Source: Chrysomallon squamiferum (Eukaryota > Mollusca > Gastropoda > Neomphalida > Peltospiridae). From it: DNA of 64,000 bases. The stretch covers positions 7,819,628 through 7,883,627 of the forward strand of contig CM022678.1 of NCBI GenBank assembly GCA_012295275.1, written 5' to 3'. A program made the position numbers and the translations under genes. The first letter of the stretch is position 1. The number at the start of each line of letters is the position of its first letter. Under the pieces are notes generated by a model that worked only from the letters and a program-made list of their open reading frames with translations, searched no databases and was not told the DNA's origin. Below, in pieces: positions 10,481-26,007 of the stretch.

Positions 10481-11063
10481 TTTCCTAAGAAGGAATATTT
10501 GTATTTATATAGTTTTGAAATAATAGTAGAAGTAATAGATGTGATTGTGAAAGTAGTGATATAGATAATGTTACACTAGTCATATATGAAATAAGAGAAG
10601 CAAAGTAAAAGATGAATAGTAGCACTTACTAACATTATAATAGTAGTAGTAATAATATAAATAATAGTAGCAATAGTAATAATAGTAAGAGGTAATGAAA
10701 ATAACAATAGCATAAGTAATTGAGGGAGTACTGTTATCCTGGTTCTATTATTAATTTCTTTGTTATGTACATATTCAGGGAACACTATAAACACTGCATA
10801 GGGATATATAATGTGGGTGTTTCCTGTTGCAGAATATAATGATCAGTACATTTCATATTTGTTTCATTTCTCTGTGTGTGTTATAAACAGATACAGGTAT
10901 GTTTTAACACTGTGTGTTATAAATAGATTATAAGGATGCTTTAGCATTATAATGGAGTTAGGACATTGCAATAGATGTCAGTCTTATTTGAGGATCAAAT
11001 CAGGGAAGAAAATCATATTTATTAAGAAAATGAGTTTGAATATATATGTGTGTGTGTTTGTTG

Positions 11064-11239
<176 letters not shown>

Positions 11240-11639
11240 AAAGTCTAAGACATCTTGTTTCAAAAAAATTATCTCTCAGTTGAATTCAACAACAATAAAA
11301 AGTCTGGGGGAGGACTGGCTAAGGGTAGGTTTACAGTTAGATTTAAGACTTATTAAGATTTATAAAAAATTTTTTTTTTTTTATTATTATTATTATTATT
11401 TATATATATATATATATATATATATTTGACTATTATATAAAATCTAGACTGAAAACATGTTACATTTTCTCAGTCGTATCAAAAGAATTTTAAAATGTCC
11501 GACACAGCAGGAACACATGCATGAGCATATATCAGAACATCAGAGGAGGGGAGATAATCGAAAATTTATCTGCTAAAGGAAATAATCACCATAATATGGG
11601 GTTAGGTTCAAACGTCGAAAAGCTAAAACAAAACGAGAA

Positions 11640-12500
11640 TGTGTGTGTGTGTGTGTTTGTGTAGTAATTATAATAAGTAAATAAACTTCGGTTTTTGTAT
11701 AGAAAACATACAAAGTTTTAAACTTTTAGAATTAAGATAATAACCTATGACGAATTTTTTTAACAAACAAACTTTAAAATTTGTCAGTCTTGGCTGGTTT
11801 CTTTTGCTCTTTGAATTCGATGTTTTCATTGACATCTGCAGTAATCTAATAATTTGTAATCTTTGCACCATCCGGCGAACCCTTTTATGAAATGGAGGTC
11901 ACCGGACCTCGAAAGTTTGGCCTTATTTTGATATGCGTTTGACAGTAGGTTAGGTTTGTTCTTATTGTTGAGAAATTTTGCAATCTTTGTTATTAAAGGG
12001 GTATATGTTTCACGAACGCAACTTAGAACGAATAGTTATACAATTATTCTGCTCTTAACAGGCTTAAGTTGACTGATTCCGTTTTTTAAATTAGCTTTCC
12101 CAAAACCCGTAAAGAATACCTTCTTTTTTTTGTATTGTATAAAATATGTTTCTAAATTAATAAACTTAAGCTGTTCGCGTGTTATTTATCTAGTGGATGA
12201 GTGTAGTATTATCATGACGATAATGAGTTTGAATTTACTAATCCCTCTCATTGTTTTTTAAACACCATAGATGATGATAACGAGCACGTGAGATATTGTT
12301 ACGCAGTTTAAAATGTGTCAGTCTAGGCTGCTTCTCTTGCTCTTTGAACTCGATGTTTTCATTGATATCTTATATAATCTAATAATTTGTAATCTTTGCA
12401 CAGTCCGGAGGGCCATTTTATGAAATGGAGGTAACTGGACCTCGAAATTCTGATCTTGTTTTGATAAGCTTTTGAGAGCGGGTTAGGGTTAGATTTGTCC
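11640..12500 (-). repeat. Family R interspersed repeat, two copies
   Basis: Two head-to-tail copies (about 11640-12270 and 12280-12500) share the word order seen elsewhere in the window: AAATTTGTCAG/AATGTGTCAGTCT, GCTCTTTGAA, GACATCTGCAG-like, TAATAATTTGTAATCTTTGC, TTTTATGAAATGGAGG and GGACCTCGAA. Other copies lie at 16387-16745, 27205-27470, 37125-37489 and 41140-41977. No coding potential or termini could be fixed. Confidence 0.7.
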
Positions 12501-12899
12501 TGACGTGTTGAGGCTTCTTAATAGGCTTCAGTTGACTGATTCCGTTTTTTAAATTAGCTTTCCCAGTACCCGTAAATAATTTTTTTTTTTTTTTTTTTGT
12601 AATATTATAAAATATGTTTCTAAATTATTAAACTCAAGCTGTTAGCGTGTTACTTGTCTAGTGGATGAGTGTAGTATTATACCATGACGATAATTCATTT
12701 GAATTTACTAATCCCTCTCATTGTATTTAAAACGGACCCTAGATGATGATAACAAGCACGTCAGACCGTGTCACGCGGTGGTTCTGAGTCATGTGATCAG
12801 CTGATTGTTGTCGTTCAGCGAGGAGAGAAAAATATTTCTTATCAATGTCAGGTGCGTGCTGAGTTAAATTCTGACTGCGTGCGCTTACTGTTGTGTACT

Positions 12900-13370
12900 G
12901 AGAGCCGGCGCCAGACTGTCTGGCGTCCCAGGCAAGGTTAGGTTCGGTCACCCCCAGGAACATATCAATTTCAAACTTTTAAAACATTTATTTTCAACAT
13001 CCTATGCGATCTCTAGAGGCAAGATTTTTCTGTTACGGACATTTAAATATCCCACACAGGCCATTTCTTTCTTTGCTTATACCATTAAAATAAGGTGCAC
13101 CGCTTTCAGTTTGATTCCGCGACAAAGTGAAGATTTCGTATACGCGTGATTCTACGGAAAAACTCGTGGCCTGCAAACATAATTAGGTTCTGAAAATTTC
13201 ATGTACGCACGATTTTCACCCACTTATTTTGTTTGTTTCGGTCAGACTGAATCTACCCGATTATTTGTCCCTGTATAAAATAAAACATTATGAAAAGCGA
13301 CCGTCAATAAAAATTAAATTTATTTATTTATTTTTCAAAACTTTTTGCCTGTATGATAGCGCCGACCCTG
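12900..13370 (-). mobile_element. hAT-like MITE, copy 1L
   Basis: A 471-bp non-coding element whose ends read, in element orientation, CAGGGTCGGCGCTATCATAC at one side and, reverse-complemented, GAGAGCCGGCGCCAGACTGT at the other; both continue to a shared CAGGCAA. Terminal CAGGG-type repeats and an 8-bp target duplication are hAT hallmarks. Here the flanks are TGTGTACT (12892-12899) and TGTATACT (13371-13378), one mismatch. It has no transposase, so it would need one in trans. Confidence 0.8.
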
Positions 13371-13989
13371 TGTATACTTACTATATGTCATTTTACCATT
13401 AACTGTTTTTGTTTGTTTTTTTGTTAAAGATATTCAGGATATAAGTTTGATAAAAAACACAAACACGGTGGACTGACAGGAACTGATTAAACATCATCTG
13501 CTAACGTATGTTTCCATTTTGTCTTGCGTAATGATTTTTTTTTTTTTTATTTATTTATTTATTTTTTTGAAAGGTACGTTGACTATACAACAACAACAAC
13601 TACTACTGTTCCTAATTATTATTATCAACAAACATATGGCTACTACTAATATTAATAATAGATTTGTTAATTACGTTTTTCTTTTTTATTATTATTATTA
13701 TTTTTGTTATTTACATTTGTACTTCTTTCCTTTTTGTTTGTAACTGAATTAATTTGTAATATATTTTTGACTGCGTATATTCAAAACGTGACTAAACAAA
13801 GTCATGTGTGTTTCGCCTCGGTAAACAAACAGAATGTTAAACTGAACAAGTTGGGTATGAAGATTGTTGTGTCAGGGTGTATACACAGCTAAACGCCAAC
13901 TTGTTTTTATGTCTAATAGTTGTTATATTTTTTTTCTTTTAAGCAGATTTTACAGTTCGTCATTCTATTTCAGACTTGATTTATTTTTC

Positions 13990-14314
<325 letters not shown>

Positions 14315-14526
14315 AGAGACAGACACAGACACACACAAACACACACACGAAATGTAAAAAAGTTTTTCTTTCTTTCTTTTCTTACATGAAAAGGATCTCC
14401 CTTTCTCCCTTATATCTTTTATTATTTGTAATTTAATATTTGCATGGACTGAGCCATTGGTAAATATTTCATTTTTATATTATAATCTGTTATAACAAGC
14501 ACACATACACACATTTGTAGGTGTAT

Positions 14527-14642
<116 letters not shown>

Positions 14643-15319
14643 TTAATTACAGTTATTAAAATGATAAAATGTATTAAATTTGCAAATGTTACAATTACAC
14701 TTCTAGTTTGGGTATATTTGAGATAATGTATCATTTTTAATAAACACTGTTTCTGATAACTTTTAATAAACATTATTGGAGATAATGTACTATTTTAATA
14801 AAGGTGACACTTAAACCATTTGCACCTGAATGAACATGACATTGTCAAACAATTAAGAATTGTTCTCTCATTGAGGCATGGAAACGAAGAGTACATGTTC
14901 AGATTTGGCAATGAAAGAAATATACTATAATATACTGAATTAATTAGTCTAAAAACCGTGTGTGTTTGTGTGTATGTGTGTATGTGTGTGTTAACAATAC
15001 TAAACAAAGGTATATAATAAACAGAGGAAAAATATTATTATTATTATTATCTTTTAAATTAACAAAGAAAGTTATGTACTGCTACTACTACTACTATTAC
15101 TATACTACTACTACCTGTAATAATTATAATAAAGGCACTCTGTAAACTAATTAAACTCATTCTATAATCACATATTAAGCTATGCATTATGAAGCAGTGA
15201 ATAAACAGACAGGTAAACTCATGTTTGATCTGTATGAAGGTTTCAGCCTCCACTATTGTTGGGTTTCACGGATAAAATACTTTAGATGGCCATGATCACA
15301 ACTAGTTGCTTTTTGGTGC

Positions 15320-15578
<259 letters not shown>

Positions 15579-16386
15579 ATATATATATAGACAAAAAACA
15601 AGCAAACAAAAACAAAAAACACGTGCTTACTGGCAAGTGATGAGTACATTCGGTGTATGTTGTCTCAGTGGTCGAGTGATGTTGTCTCAGTAATGTTGTC
15701 TCAGTGGTCGAGTGATGTTGTCGTCTGTCTAAGAAGTGTGGTGGAATGGATGTCGCACTTTCCAGTCTCGTCAGCGACATCAGACTTTGTGAGTGCACTT
15801 CTGTGCTAGTGCGTTCCAGATTAGAATCAGACGTACATAAGACACAGCATATTCATTCCTAAATGTATACATACATGCATACATATATTCATCCAGGTCA
15901 GATACACATATACAGATTTAGAAATGTATTTTATCGTTCTTATTTTTGTATACACCCTGAACGCTTTTGTATGTAGTTATAAAATGTATCATGTATGTGA
16001 AAACATAAAAAAATATAAAAAAACAAAACAAGAAAATGATATAAAAAAACACACCAGAAAAAGTAGTAATAGCAATTTTCTACTAGCGGATGGTAGCGGA
16101 TATTTAAGGTTGTCTTTGTTATAAAGTTAAAAACGGATATCTATGAAACTGTTTTTCAGTAGATACATTTCTCTTCTGTATACTAGGCACAGACAATCTT
16201 AATAAAGTAATAATGTTTATATGTATATAATCTTTTTATTATTATTATTAAGATTGTGAAGTCTATATGTATCACAGAAAAACTCTAAAGTAACTATAAA
16301 CAAGAAAAAAGTCATCGTGTGTGTGTGTGTGTGTGTGGAGTGCTTGTGTGTTAGTAATTATAATAAGTAAATAAACATAAACAGTT

Positions 16387-16745
16387 TTAACATTTAAGAA
16401 TTGAGATAGAACAGATGTGGTGAGATTTGCTTAACAAACAAAGTTTTAAAATTTTAGAATTAAGATAATTAGCTATGGCGGGTTTTGTGTAACAAACAAA
16501 CAAAGTTTTAAAATGTGTCAGTCTAGGCTGGCTTCTCTTGCTCTTTGAATTCGATGTTTTCATTGACATCTGCAGGAATCTAATAATTTGTAATCTTTGC
16601 ACAGTCCGGTGAGCCCTTTTATGAAATGGAGGCTAGTGGACCTCGAAATTCTGACCTTGTTTTGATAAGCGTTTGACAGCGGGTTAGGGTTAGATTTTTT
16701 CTCACTTGTTGAGAAATTTTGCTGTGTAATCTGTGTCATTAAAGG
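16387..16745 (-). repeat. Family R interspersed repeat, third left-arm copy
   Basis: Same word order as at 11640-12500, ending GCGGGTTAGGGTTAGAT, then TGTAATCTGTGTCATTAAAG just before a (CA)n array. The 71-codon minus-strand frame here resembles the one at 11668-11871 because both lie in this repeat. Confidence 0.7.
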
Positions 16746-16754
16746 CGTATAATA

Positions 16755-16949
<195 letters not shown>

Positions 16950-17259
16950 ATACATACGACTTATTACTTATAGTAATATGATTATTTTTCTCTAATTAGG
17001 TTTTAGTTGAGTGATTTCTTCTTATTATTATTATTATTAGTTGTACTAGTACTAGTAGTACTTTTACTGGTATTGATATTGTTGTTATTTTAGAATCGTC
17101 TGAATGAAGAAGCTCACATTTTTAGGATAGTTCACACTGATTAGTAGTAAAATACTAATAGTAGTTTTCTATTTTCAGTTCAAACAAAGCTTTCTGTAAA
17201 TATATTTTTATATATCTAGAAATAAGAAAATTATTTTAACACTTTTTCAGAGGTTTTTC

Positions 17260-17301
17260 TTAATCCAGCTTCTTAACAGTCATCTTGGCACCCAAAATCA
17301 T
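17260..17301 (-). other. Candidate terminal micro-exon, unit 1 left
   Basis: On the minus strand an intact TTGATTATTTCAG acceptor is followed by a frame reading MILGAKMTVKKLD and a stop. In unit 2 (both arms) the acceptor CAG is changed to CTG. It could be the last exon of a gene or chance. The upstream exon was not found. Confidence 0.25.
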
Positions 17302-17503
17302 CTGAAATAATCAAACATAAAACATAACTCAGTTAATTTTACAATTCTATCCTTTTTTTAAATTTATTTATTTATTTTAAATTACTGCACAATTATAAAC
17401 AGAACTAGATAATCGTAACTGTTCAGAAGAGAGATTTGACTAAACCGACATAAAATGTAAACTGAGTAACCATCTATAAAATCAAAAGAAAACAATTATA
17501 AAA

Positions 17504-17539
<36 letters not shown>

Positions 17540-17837
17540 CAAAATAATTAAATAATAACAGCAAAGTTGAAAAATAGCGATACAGTTTATAAATAAAAAG
17601 AAACACCAGATAACTAGATGCTAACAAAATAATAAATTCATCAAGTGACAAAAAATAAAAATAAATATTATCATTACACAATGGACAGTCTGTATGACGT
17701 CGTTAGAACTCAGCACTGCATTTAGAACTTCGACAACCTCATACAACACGTTGTGTTCTAAAGGGACAGTAGATTCAGAACCTCGAGAAACTGCTTGAAA
17801 TTAGCCGGGTATGTATCCAGAAGGGTCCGCTGTGTGT

Positions 17838-18690
17838 CCCACTGCAAAATCTGTTAATACTGTCCCATGTTGACGATGTTTTACATATTACAAAATCTGT
17901 TAATACTGTCCCATGTTGACGATGTTTCACATGTTACATATCTGTTAATACTGTCCCATGTTGACGATGTTTCACATATTACAAAATCTGTTAATACTGT
18001 CCAATGATGTTTTACACATTACAAAATCTGTTAATACTGTCCCATGTTGACGATGTTTTACATATTACAAAATCTGTTAATACTGTCCCAATGATGTTTT
18101 ACATATTACAAAAAATCTGTTAATAATACTGTCCCATGTTGACGATGTTTTACATATTACAAAATCTGTTAATACTGTCCCATGTTGATGATGTTTTACA
18201 TATTACAAAATCTGTTAATACTGTCCCATGTTGATGATGTTTTACATATTACAAAATCTGTTAATACTGTCCCATGTTGACGATGTTTTACACATTACAA
18301 AATCTGTTAATACTGTCCCATGTTGATGTTGATGATGTTTTACATATTGCAAAATCTGTTAATACTGTCCCATGTTGATGTTGATGATGTTTTACAGATT
18401 ACAAAATCTGTTAATACTGTCCCATGTTGACGATGTTTCACATATTACAAAATCTGTTAATACTGTCCCATGTTGACGATGTTTCACATATTACAAAATC
18501 TGTTAACACTGTCCCATGTTGACGATGTTTTACATACTACAAAATATGTTAATATTGTCCCATGTTGATGATGTTTTACATACTACAAAATCTGTTAACA
18601 CTGTCCCATGTTGACGATGTTTTACATACTACAAAATCTGTTAACACTGTCCCATGTTGACGATGTTTTACATATTACAAAATCAACACA
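17838..18690 (+). repeat. 46-bp satellite array 1L
   Basis: About 18 copies of a 46-bp unit built from AAAATCTGTTAATACTGTCC, CATGTTGACGATG and TTTTACATATTAC. Variants include loss of GTTGAC and insertion of an extra GTTGAT. The same array occurs at three other places, one per duplication unit. Confidence 0.95.
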
Positions 18691-18709
18691 GCACGTGAAA
18701 TACTACTGC

Positions 18710-18710
<1 letters not shown>

Positions 18711-18742
<32 letters not shown>

Positions 18743-19071
18743 TATAGTAGTAGTAGTAGTAGTAGCAGCAGCAGCATCAGCAGCAGTAGTAGTAATAATA
18801 ATGACTGTTTGAAATTCCAAAACTGATTAAAAACTAAAGTGAAGACGTCACTGCTATAAACATACAGATATAATTAGATTAAAACTCTGCTGTTAGGATG
18901 TGAGGTTATTTGTGCAGACCTGGTGATGATCTCTAGCTGGGATAACTCTGTGTCTGTCTGTCTGTCCTACGTACATAGATAATTCAGTGTGCGTTCGCTG
19001 TGTGTATGTTCTGATATATGCTTAAATAAACAATGTTTGTTTTGCATAAACTACGTCTTTTATCACGATAA

Positions 19072-19114
<43 letters not shown>

Positions 19115-19215
19115 GTAATAGTAATAGTAGTAGTAGTAGCAGTAGTAGTAGTAGTACTAGTAGTATAGTAATAGTAGTAGTTGTTGCTGTAATAGTAATA
19201 GTAACAGTAGTTGTT
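18711..19215. repeat. Trinucleotide-rich stretch
   Basis: (ATT)n at 18711-18741 runs into AGT/AGC triplets; a second (AAT)n at 19075-19115 runs into AGT triplets to about 19215. The Leu-, Ile-, Thr- and Ser-rich frames over it are not genes. Confidence 0.85.
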
Positions 19216-19667
19216 GTTGTAATAGAAATAGAAGTAGTAAGACAAACACTGAAGAGTAACTGCACGATTTGCAAACAAATATGAAGATAAATCAATTAAC
19301 AAAATAATAAACAAACAAATATGTAGACAAGAAAAAATCAGTTATCAAAACAATAAACAAACAAATAAATAAATATGTAGGCAAGAAAAAATCAGTTAAC
19401 AAAATAATAAATAATTAAATATTATAATTGACTCGCATGTAATAACTAAACGTGTCTGTCAGTGAATTTTTATTATTTTTCAGAATTTTCTCCAGCAGTG
19501 ATAAAACTCGTTTATATACAGTCTACTCAGTAACACGGAAAACACTGAGTCCTCGCAAATGATATGGAAATTCCAAGATCTATTTTTAGAAACTGCAAGT
19601 TCGTTATTTTCTTATGAAAACGCAAGTTAATGTGAAAATAATTTGTTGTTTTATGCTTCCTATATTA

Positions 19668-19807
19668 TATTATATTATGTTATGTTATGTTATGTTATGT
19701 TATGTTACGTTATGTTATGTTTTGTTACGTTATGTTATGTTGTGTCTATTTTGTATTACGTATGTTATATTATTCTGTTATAACTTAATCCTGCATATGC
19801 CCGAACA

Positions 19808-19880
<73 letters not shown>
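19668..19880. repeat. (TTATG)n and (CT)n arrays at the unit 1 end
   Basis: TTATG/TTACG pentamers cover 19668-19745; (CT)n covers about 19812-19880. Homology to unit 2 stops at the end of this CT array. Confidence 0.9.
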
Positions 19881-19883
<3 letters not shown>

Positions 19884-20323
19884 CATACAAGATAATATTA
19901 GTGTATGATGAGAACGAGAGATAGAAAAAGAATGAAAGGAAGAACGGAGAAAACATGAAAAAGAAAATGTAAAAGAAAGAAAAAGAATATGAGATATTAA
20001 GTGACAGAATGAAAAATATGAGAGATAGAAGCGGTAAAATGAAAAGAAACAAAAAATAATTAGAAACAAAACAACGAAAAAGAAAAAAAAGCTAGAGAAA
20101 GAATGAAAAATACTAAGAAATAAAATAAATTATATAACCGGATGCTTGGAAAATAAGATGAGGTTTTTGACGTCATGGGTATTCATTTGAAGGTCACTGT
20201 AAGTTCAAGTTGACAGCACAGTTATACACTGTACTGCAGTGTAATAATGTTAAGAATTGTTCTCTCATTCAGGCATGGAAACAAATTTTGCAGGTGTAAT
20301 CTGTGTCGTTAAAGGTGTATATA

Positions 20324-20357
<34 letters not shown>

Positions 20358-20727
20358 CTTATTACTTATAGTAATATGATTATTTTCCTCTAATTAGGTT
20401 TTAGTTGAGTGATTCCGTTCTTTAAATCAGGATTCCCAAAATCTGTAAATAAAATAGTTGTTTTTAAATATGTTTCTAAATTAATAAACTTAAGCTGTTG
20501 GTGTGTTATTTATCTAATAGATGAGTGTAGTATTACACTAATCCCTCTCATTGTGTTTTAAACACGACAAATGATGATAACAAGCACGTCAGACCGTGTC
20601 ACGCGGTGGTTCTGAGTCATGTGATCAGCTGATTGTTGTCGTTCAGCGAGGATAGAAAAATATTTCTTATCAATATCAGGTGCGTGCTGAGTTAAATTCT
20701 GGCTGCGTGCGCTTATTGTTGTGTACT

Positions 20728-21199
20728 GAGAGCCGGCGCCAGACTGTCTGGCGTCCCAGGCAAAGGTTAGGTTCGGTCACCCCCAGGAACATATCAATTT
20801 CAAACTTTTAAAACATTTATTTTCAACATCCTATGCGATCTTTAGAGGCAAGATTTTTCTGTTACGGACATTTAAATATCCCACACAGGCCATTTCTTTC
20901 TTTGCTTATACCATTAAACTAAGGTGCACCGCTTTCAGTTTGATTCCGCGACAAAGTGAAGATTTCGTATACGCGTGATTCTACGGAAAAACTCGTGGCC
21001 TGCAAACATAATTAGGTTCTGAAAATTTCATGTACGCACGATTTTCACTCACTTATTTTGTTTGTTTCGGTCAGACTGAATATACCCGATTATTTGTCCC
21101 TGTATAAAATAAAACATTATGAAAAGCGACCGTCAATAAAAATTAAATTTATTTATTTATTTTTCAAAACTGTTTGCCTGTATGATAGCGCCGACCCTG
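20728..21199 (-). mobile_element. hAT-like MITE, copy 2L
   Basis: A 472-bp copy at the same position in unit 2 as copy 1L in unit 1. Its flanking 8-bp duplications are identical: TGTGTACT at 20720-20727 and 21200-21207. The end near 20738-20752 contains the near-palindrome GCCAGACTGTCTGGC. Confidence 0.85.
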
Positions 21200-21850
21200 T
21201 GTGTACTTACTATATGTCATTTTACCATTAACTGTTTTTGTTTGTTTTTCTGTTAAAGATATTCAGGATATGAGTTTGATAAAAATCACAAACACGGTGG
21301 ATTGACCGAAACTAAATAAATATCATCTGCTAACGTATGTTTCCATTTTATCTTGCGTAATGAATTATGTTTTTTTATTTCTTCTTTTTTTGTTTTTGAA
21401 AGGTACGTTGACAATACAACAACAACAACTACTACTGCTCCAAATACTATTATTATCACCAAACAGATGCTACTACTAATATTAATAATAGATTTGTTAA
21501 TTACATTTTTCTTTTTAATTATTATTATTATTTTTGTTATTTAAATTTGTACTTTTTTCCTTTTTGTCTGTAACTGAATTAATTTGTAATATATTTTTGC
21601 CTGCGTATATTCAAAACGTGACTAAACAAAGTCAAGTGTGTTTCGCCTCGGTAAACAAACAGAATGTTAAACTGAACAAGTTGGGTATGAAGATTGTCGT
21701 GTCATTGTGTATACACAGCTAAACGCCAACTTGTTTTTATGTCTAATAGTTGTTACATAGTTTTTTTCTTTTAAAAATCCAGATCCAGTATCAGATTTAG
21801 ATCCAGTATCATCCAGTTCGTCATTCTATTTCAGACTTGATTTATTTTTC

Positions 21851-22140
<290 letters not shown>

Positions 22141-23159
22141 TAAGATTCTTAGCTTTGCTGCTATAGTGAAATATCTTCACGAATAAAGAGCTACCACACA
22201 CAAGGCACATACACAAACATACACACATACACATAGATACAAAGATACACAAATACATACAAACATAAATATTTTTTTAGATAAAAATAACATTTTTAAT
22301 GTTTCTTCTTCTTCTTTTTCTTCTTCTTCTTCTTCTTCAACTTATTATTAGTTGTAGTACTAGCAGTACTAGTAGTAGTAGTACTAGTAGTTATAGTACT
22401 ATTACTGGTATTGATATTGTTTTTATTTTAGAATCGTCTGAATGGATAGTTCACACTGATTAGTAGTAAGATACTAATAGTAGTTTTCTATTTTCATTTC
22501 AAACAAAGCTTTCTGCAAATATATTTTTATATATCTAGAAATAAGAAAAATATATTAACACTTTTTCAGAGGTTTTTCTTAATCCAGCTTCTTAGCAGTC
22601 ATCTTGGCACCCAAAATCATCAGAAATAATCAAACATAAAACATAATTCAGTTAATTTTACAATTCTATCCTTTTTGTAATGTTTTAATTTGTTTATTTA
22701 TTTATTTTAAATTACTGCACAATTATAAACAGAACTAAATAATCGTAACTGTTCAGAAAAGACATTTAACGAAATACATAACAATTTAAACTGAGTAACC
22801 ATTTATATAAAAAGAAATTTTTTATAAAATCAATCAATCAATCCATAAATAATTAATAAATAAATAATAACAGTAGCAACTTCAAAGTTTAAAAATAGCG
22901 ATACAATTTATAAATAAAAAGAAATACCAGATAACTAGATGCTAACAACATAATAAATTCATCAAGTGAGAAAAAAAAAAAAATAAAATTATCTTTACAC
23001 AATGGACAGTCTGTATGACGTCGTTAGAACTCAGCACTGCATTCAGAACTTCGACAACCTCATACAACACGTTGTGTTCTAAAGTGACAGTGGCTTCAGA
23101 ACCTCGAGAAACTGCTTGAAATTAGCTGGGTATGTATCCAGAAGGGTCCGCTGTGTGTC

Positions 23160-24000
23160 CCACTGCAAAATCTGTTAATACTGTCCCATGTTGATGATGT
23201 TTTACATATTACAACATCTGTTAATACTGCCCCATGTTGATGATGTTTTACATATTACAAAATCTGTTAATACTGTCCCATGTTGACGATGTTTTACATA
23301 TTACAAAATCTGTTAATACTGTCCCATGTTGTTTTACATATTACAAAATCTGTTAATACTGTCCCATGTTTTTTTACATATTACAAAATCTGTTAATACT
23401 GTCCCATGTTGACGATGTTTTACATATTGCAAAATCTGTTAATACTGTCCCATGTTGACGATGTTTTACATATTACAAAATCTGTTAATACTGTCCCATG
23501 TTGATGATGTTTTACATATTACAAAATCTGTTAATACTGTCCCATGTTGACGATGTTTCACATGTTACAAAATATGTTAATCTGGCCCCCATGTTGACGA
23601 TGTTTTACATATTACAAAATCTGTTAATACTGTCCCATGTTGTTTCACATATTACAAAATCTGTCAATACTGTCCCATGTTGACGATGTTTCACATGTTA
23701 CAAAATCTGTTAATACTGTCCCATGTTGACGATGTTTTACATATTACAAAATCTGTCAATATTGTCCCATGTTGACGATGTTTTACATATTACAAAATCT
23801 GTCAATATTGTCCCATGTTGATGTTGACGATGTTTTACATACTACAAAATCTGTTAAAATTGTCCCATGTTGATGTTGACGATGTTTTACATATTACAAA
23901 ACCTGTTAATACTGTACCATGTTGATGTTGTGATGTTTTACATATTACAAAATCTGTTAATATTGTCCCATATTGATGATGTTTTACATATTATAAAATG
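23160..24000 (+). repeat. 46-bp satellite array 2L
   Basis: About 18 copies of the same unit as at 17838-18690, with its own pattern of short variants (GTTGTTTTACAT and GTTTTTTTACAT copies). Array 2R at 29900-30735 repeats this variant order in reverse, so it is the inversion partner. Confidence 0.95.
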
Positions 24001-24376
24001 AACACAGCACGTGAAATACTACTGCAGTATTATTATTATTATTATTATTATTTATAGTAGTAGTAGTAGTAGCAGCAGCAGCATCAGCAGCAGTAGTAGT
24101 AATAATAATGACTGTTTGAAATTCCAAAACTGATTTAAAACTAAATTGAAGAAGTCACTGCTATAAACACACAGATATAATTAGATTAAAACTCTGCTGT
24201 TAGGATGTGAGGTTATTTGTGTAGACCTGGTGATGATCTCTACCTGGGATAATTCTGTGTCTGTCTGTCTGTCCTAAGTACATAGATAATTCAGTGTGCG
24301 TTCGCTGTGAGTCTGTTCTGATATATGGCAAATAAACAATGTTTGTTTTGTATCAACTACGTCTTTTATCACGATA

Positions 24377-24377
24377 A

Positions 24378-24447
<70 letters not shown>

Positions 24448-24560
24448 GCAGTAGTAGCAGTAGTAGTAGTAGTACTAGCAGTATAGTAATAGTAGTAGTT
24501 GTTGCTGTAATAGTAATGGTAACAGTAGTTGCTGTTGTCGTAGTAATAGAAATAGTAGTA
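24377..24560. repeat. (AAT)n to (AGT)n tract
   Basis: About 70 bp of AAT followed by AGT/AGC triplets, mirrored at 29340-29514. Confidence 0.95.
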
Positions 24561-25015
24561 GTAAGACAAAAATGAAGAGAAACTGCATGATTTGCAAACA
24601 AATGTGAAGATAAATCAATTAACAAAATAATAAACAAACAAATGTGGGGCAAGAAAAATCAGTTAACAAAATAATAAACAAACAAACAAATGTAATAACT
24701 AAACGTCTCTATCAGTGAATTTTTATTATTTTTCAGAATTTTCTCCAGCAGTTATAAAACTCGTTTATATACAGTCCACTCAGTTACAGAGAAAACACTG
24801 AGTCCTCATAAATGATATGGAAATTCCAAGATCTATTTTTTTAGAAGTGCAGAGTTCGTTATTTTCTTATGAAAACGCAAGTTAATGTGAAAATAATTTG
24901 TTGTTTTTTATGCTTCCTACATTACTATTATATTACGTTATGTTATGTTATGTTATGTATATTTTTGTATTGCAATGTTATATTATTCTGTTATATTTAA
25001 TCCTGCATATGCCCG

Positions 25016-26007
<992 letters not shown>

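Noticed and set aside
12739-12963. A 74-codon frame conserved in all four duplication units (also 33120-33353 and 40672-40896)
   Set aside because: It crosses the boundary and target duplication of the hAT-like MITE, and its conservation follows from recent duplication, so it is not evidence of a gene.
16680-16700. Telomere-like GGGTTAGGGTTAG
   Set aside because: Only about one and a half TTAGGG units, and it recurs at the same place within Family R copies, so it is part of that repeat.
17838-18690. CRISPR-like array
   Set aside because: The 46-bp units are directly tandem without unique spacers, the DNA is eukaryotic, and no cas genes exist. It is a satellite.
18984-19314. Leu- and Tyr/Thr-rich membrane-like frames (also 24353, 29252 and 34600)
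   Set aside because: They are readings of AAT/AGT trinucleotide tracts.
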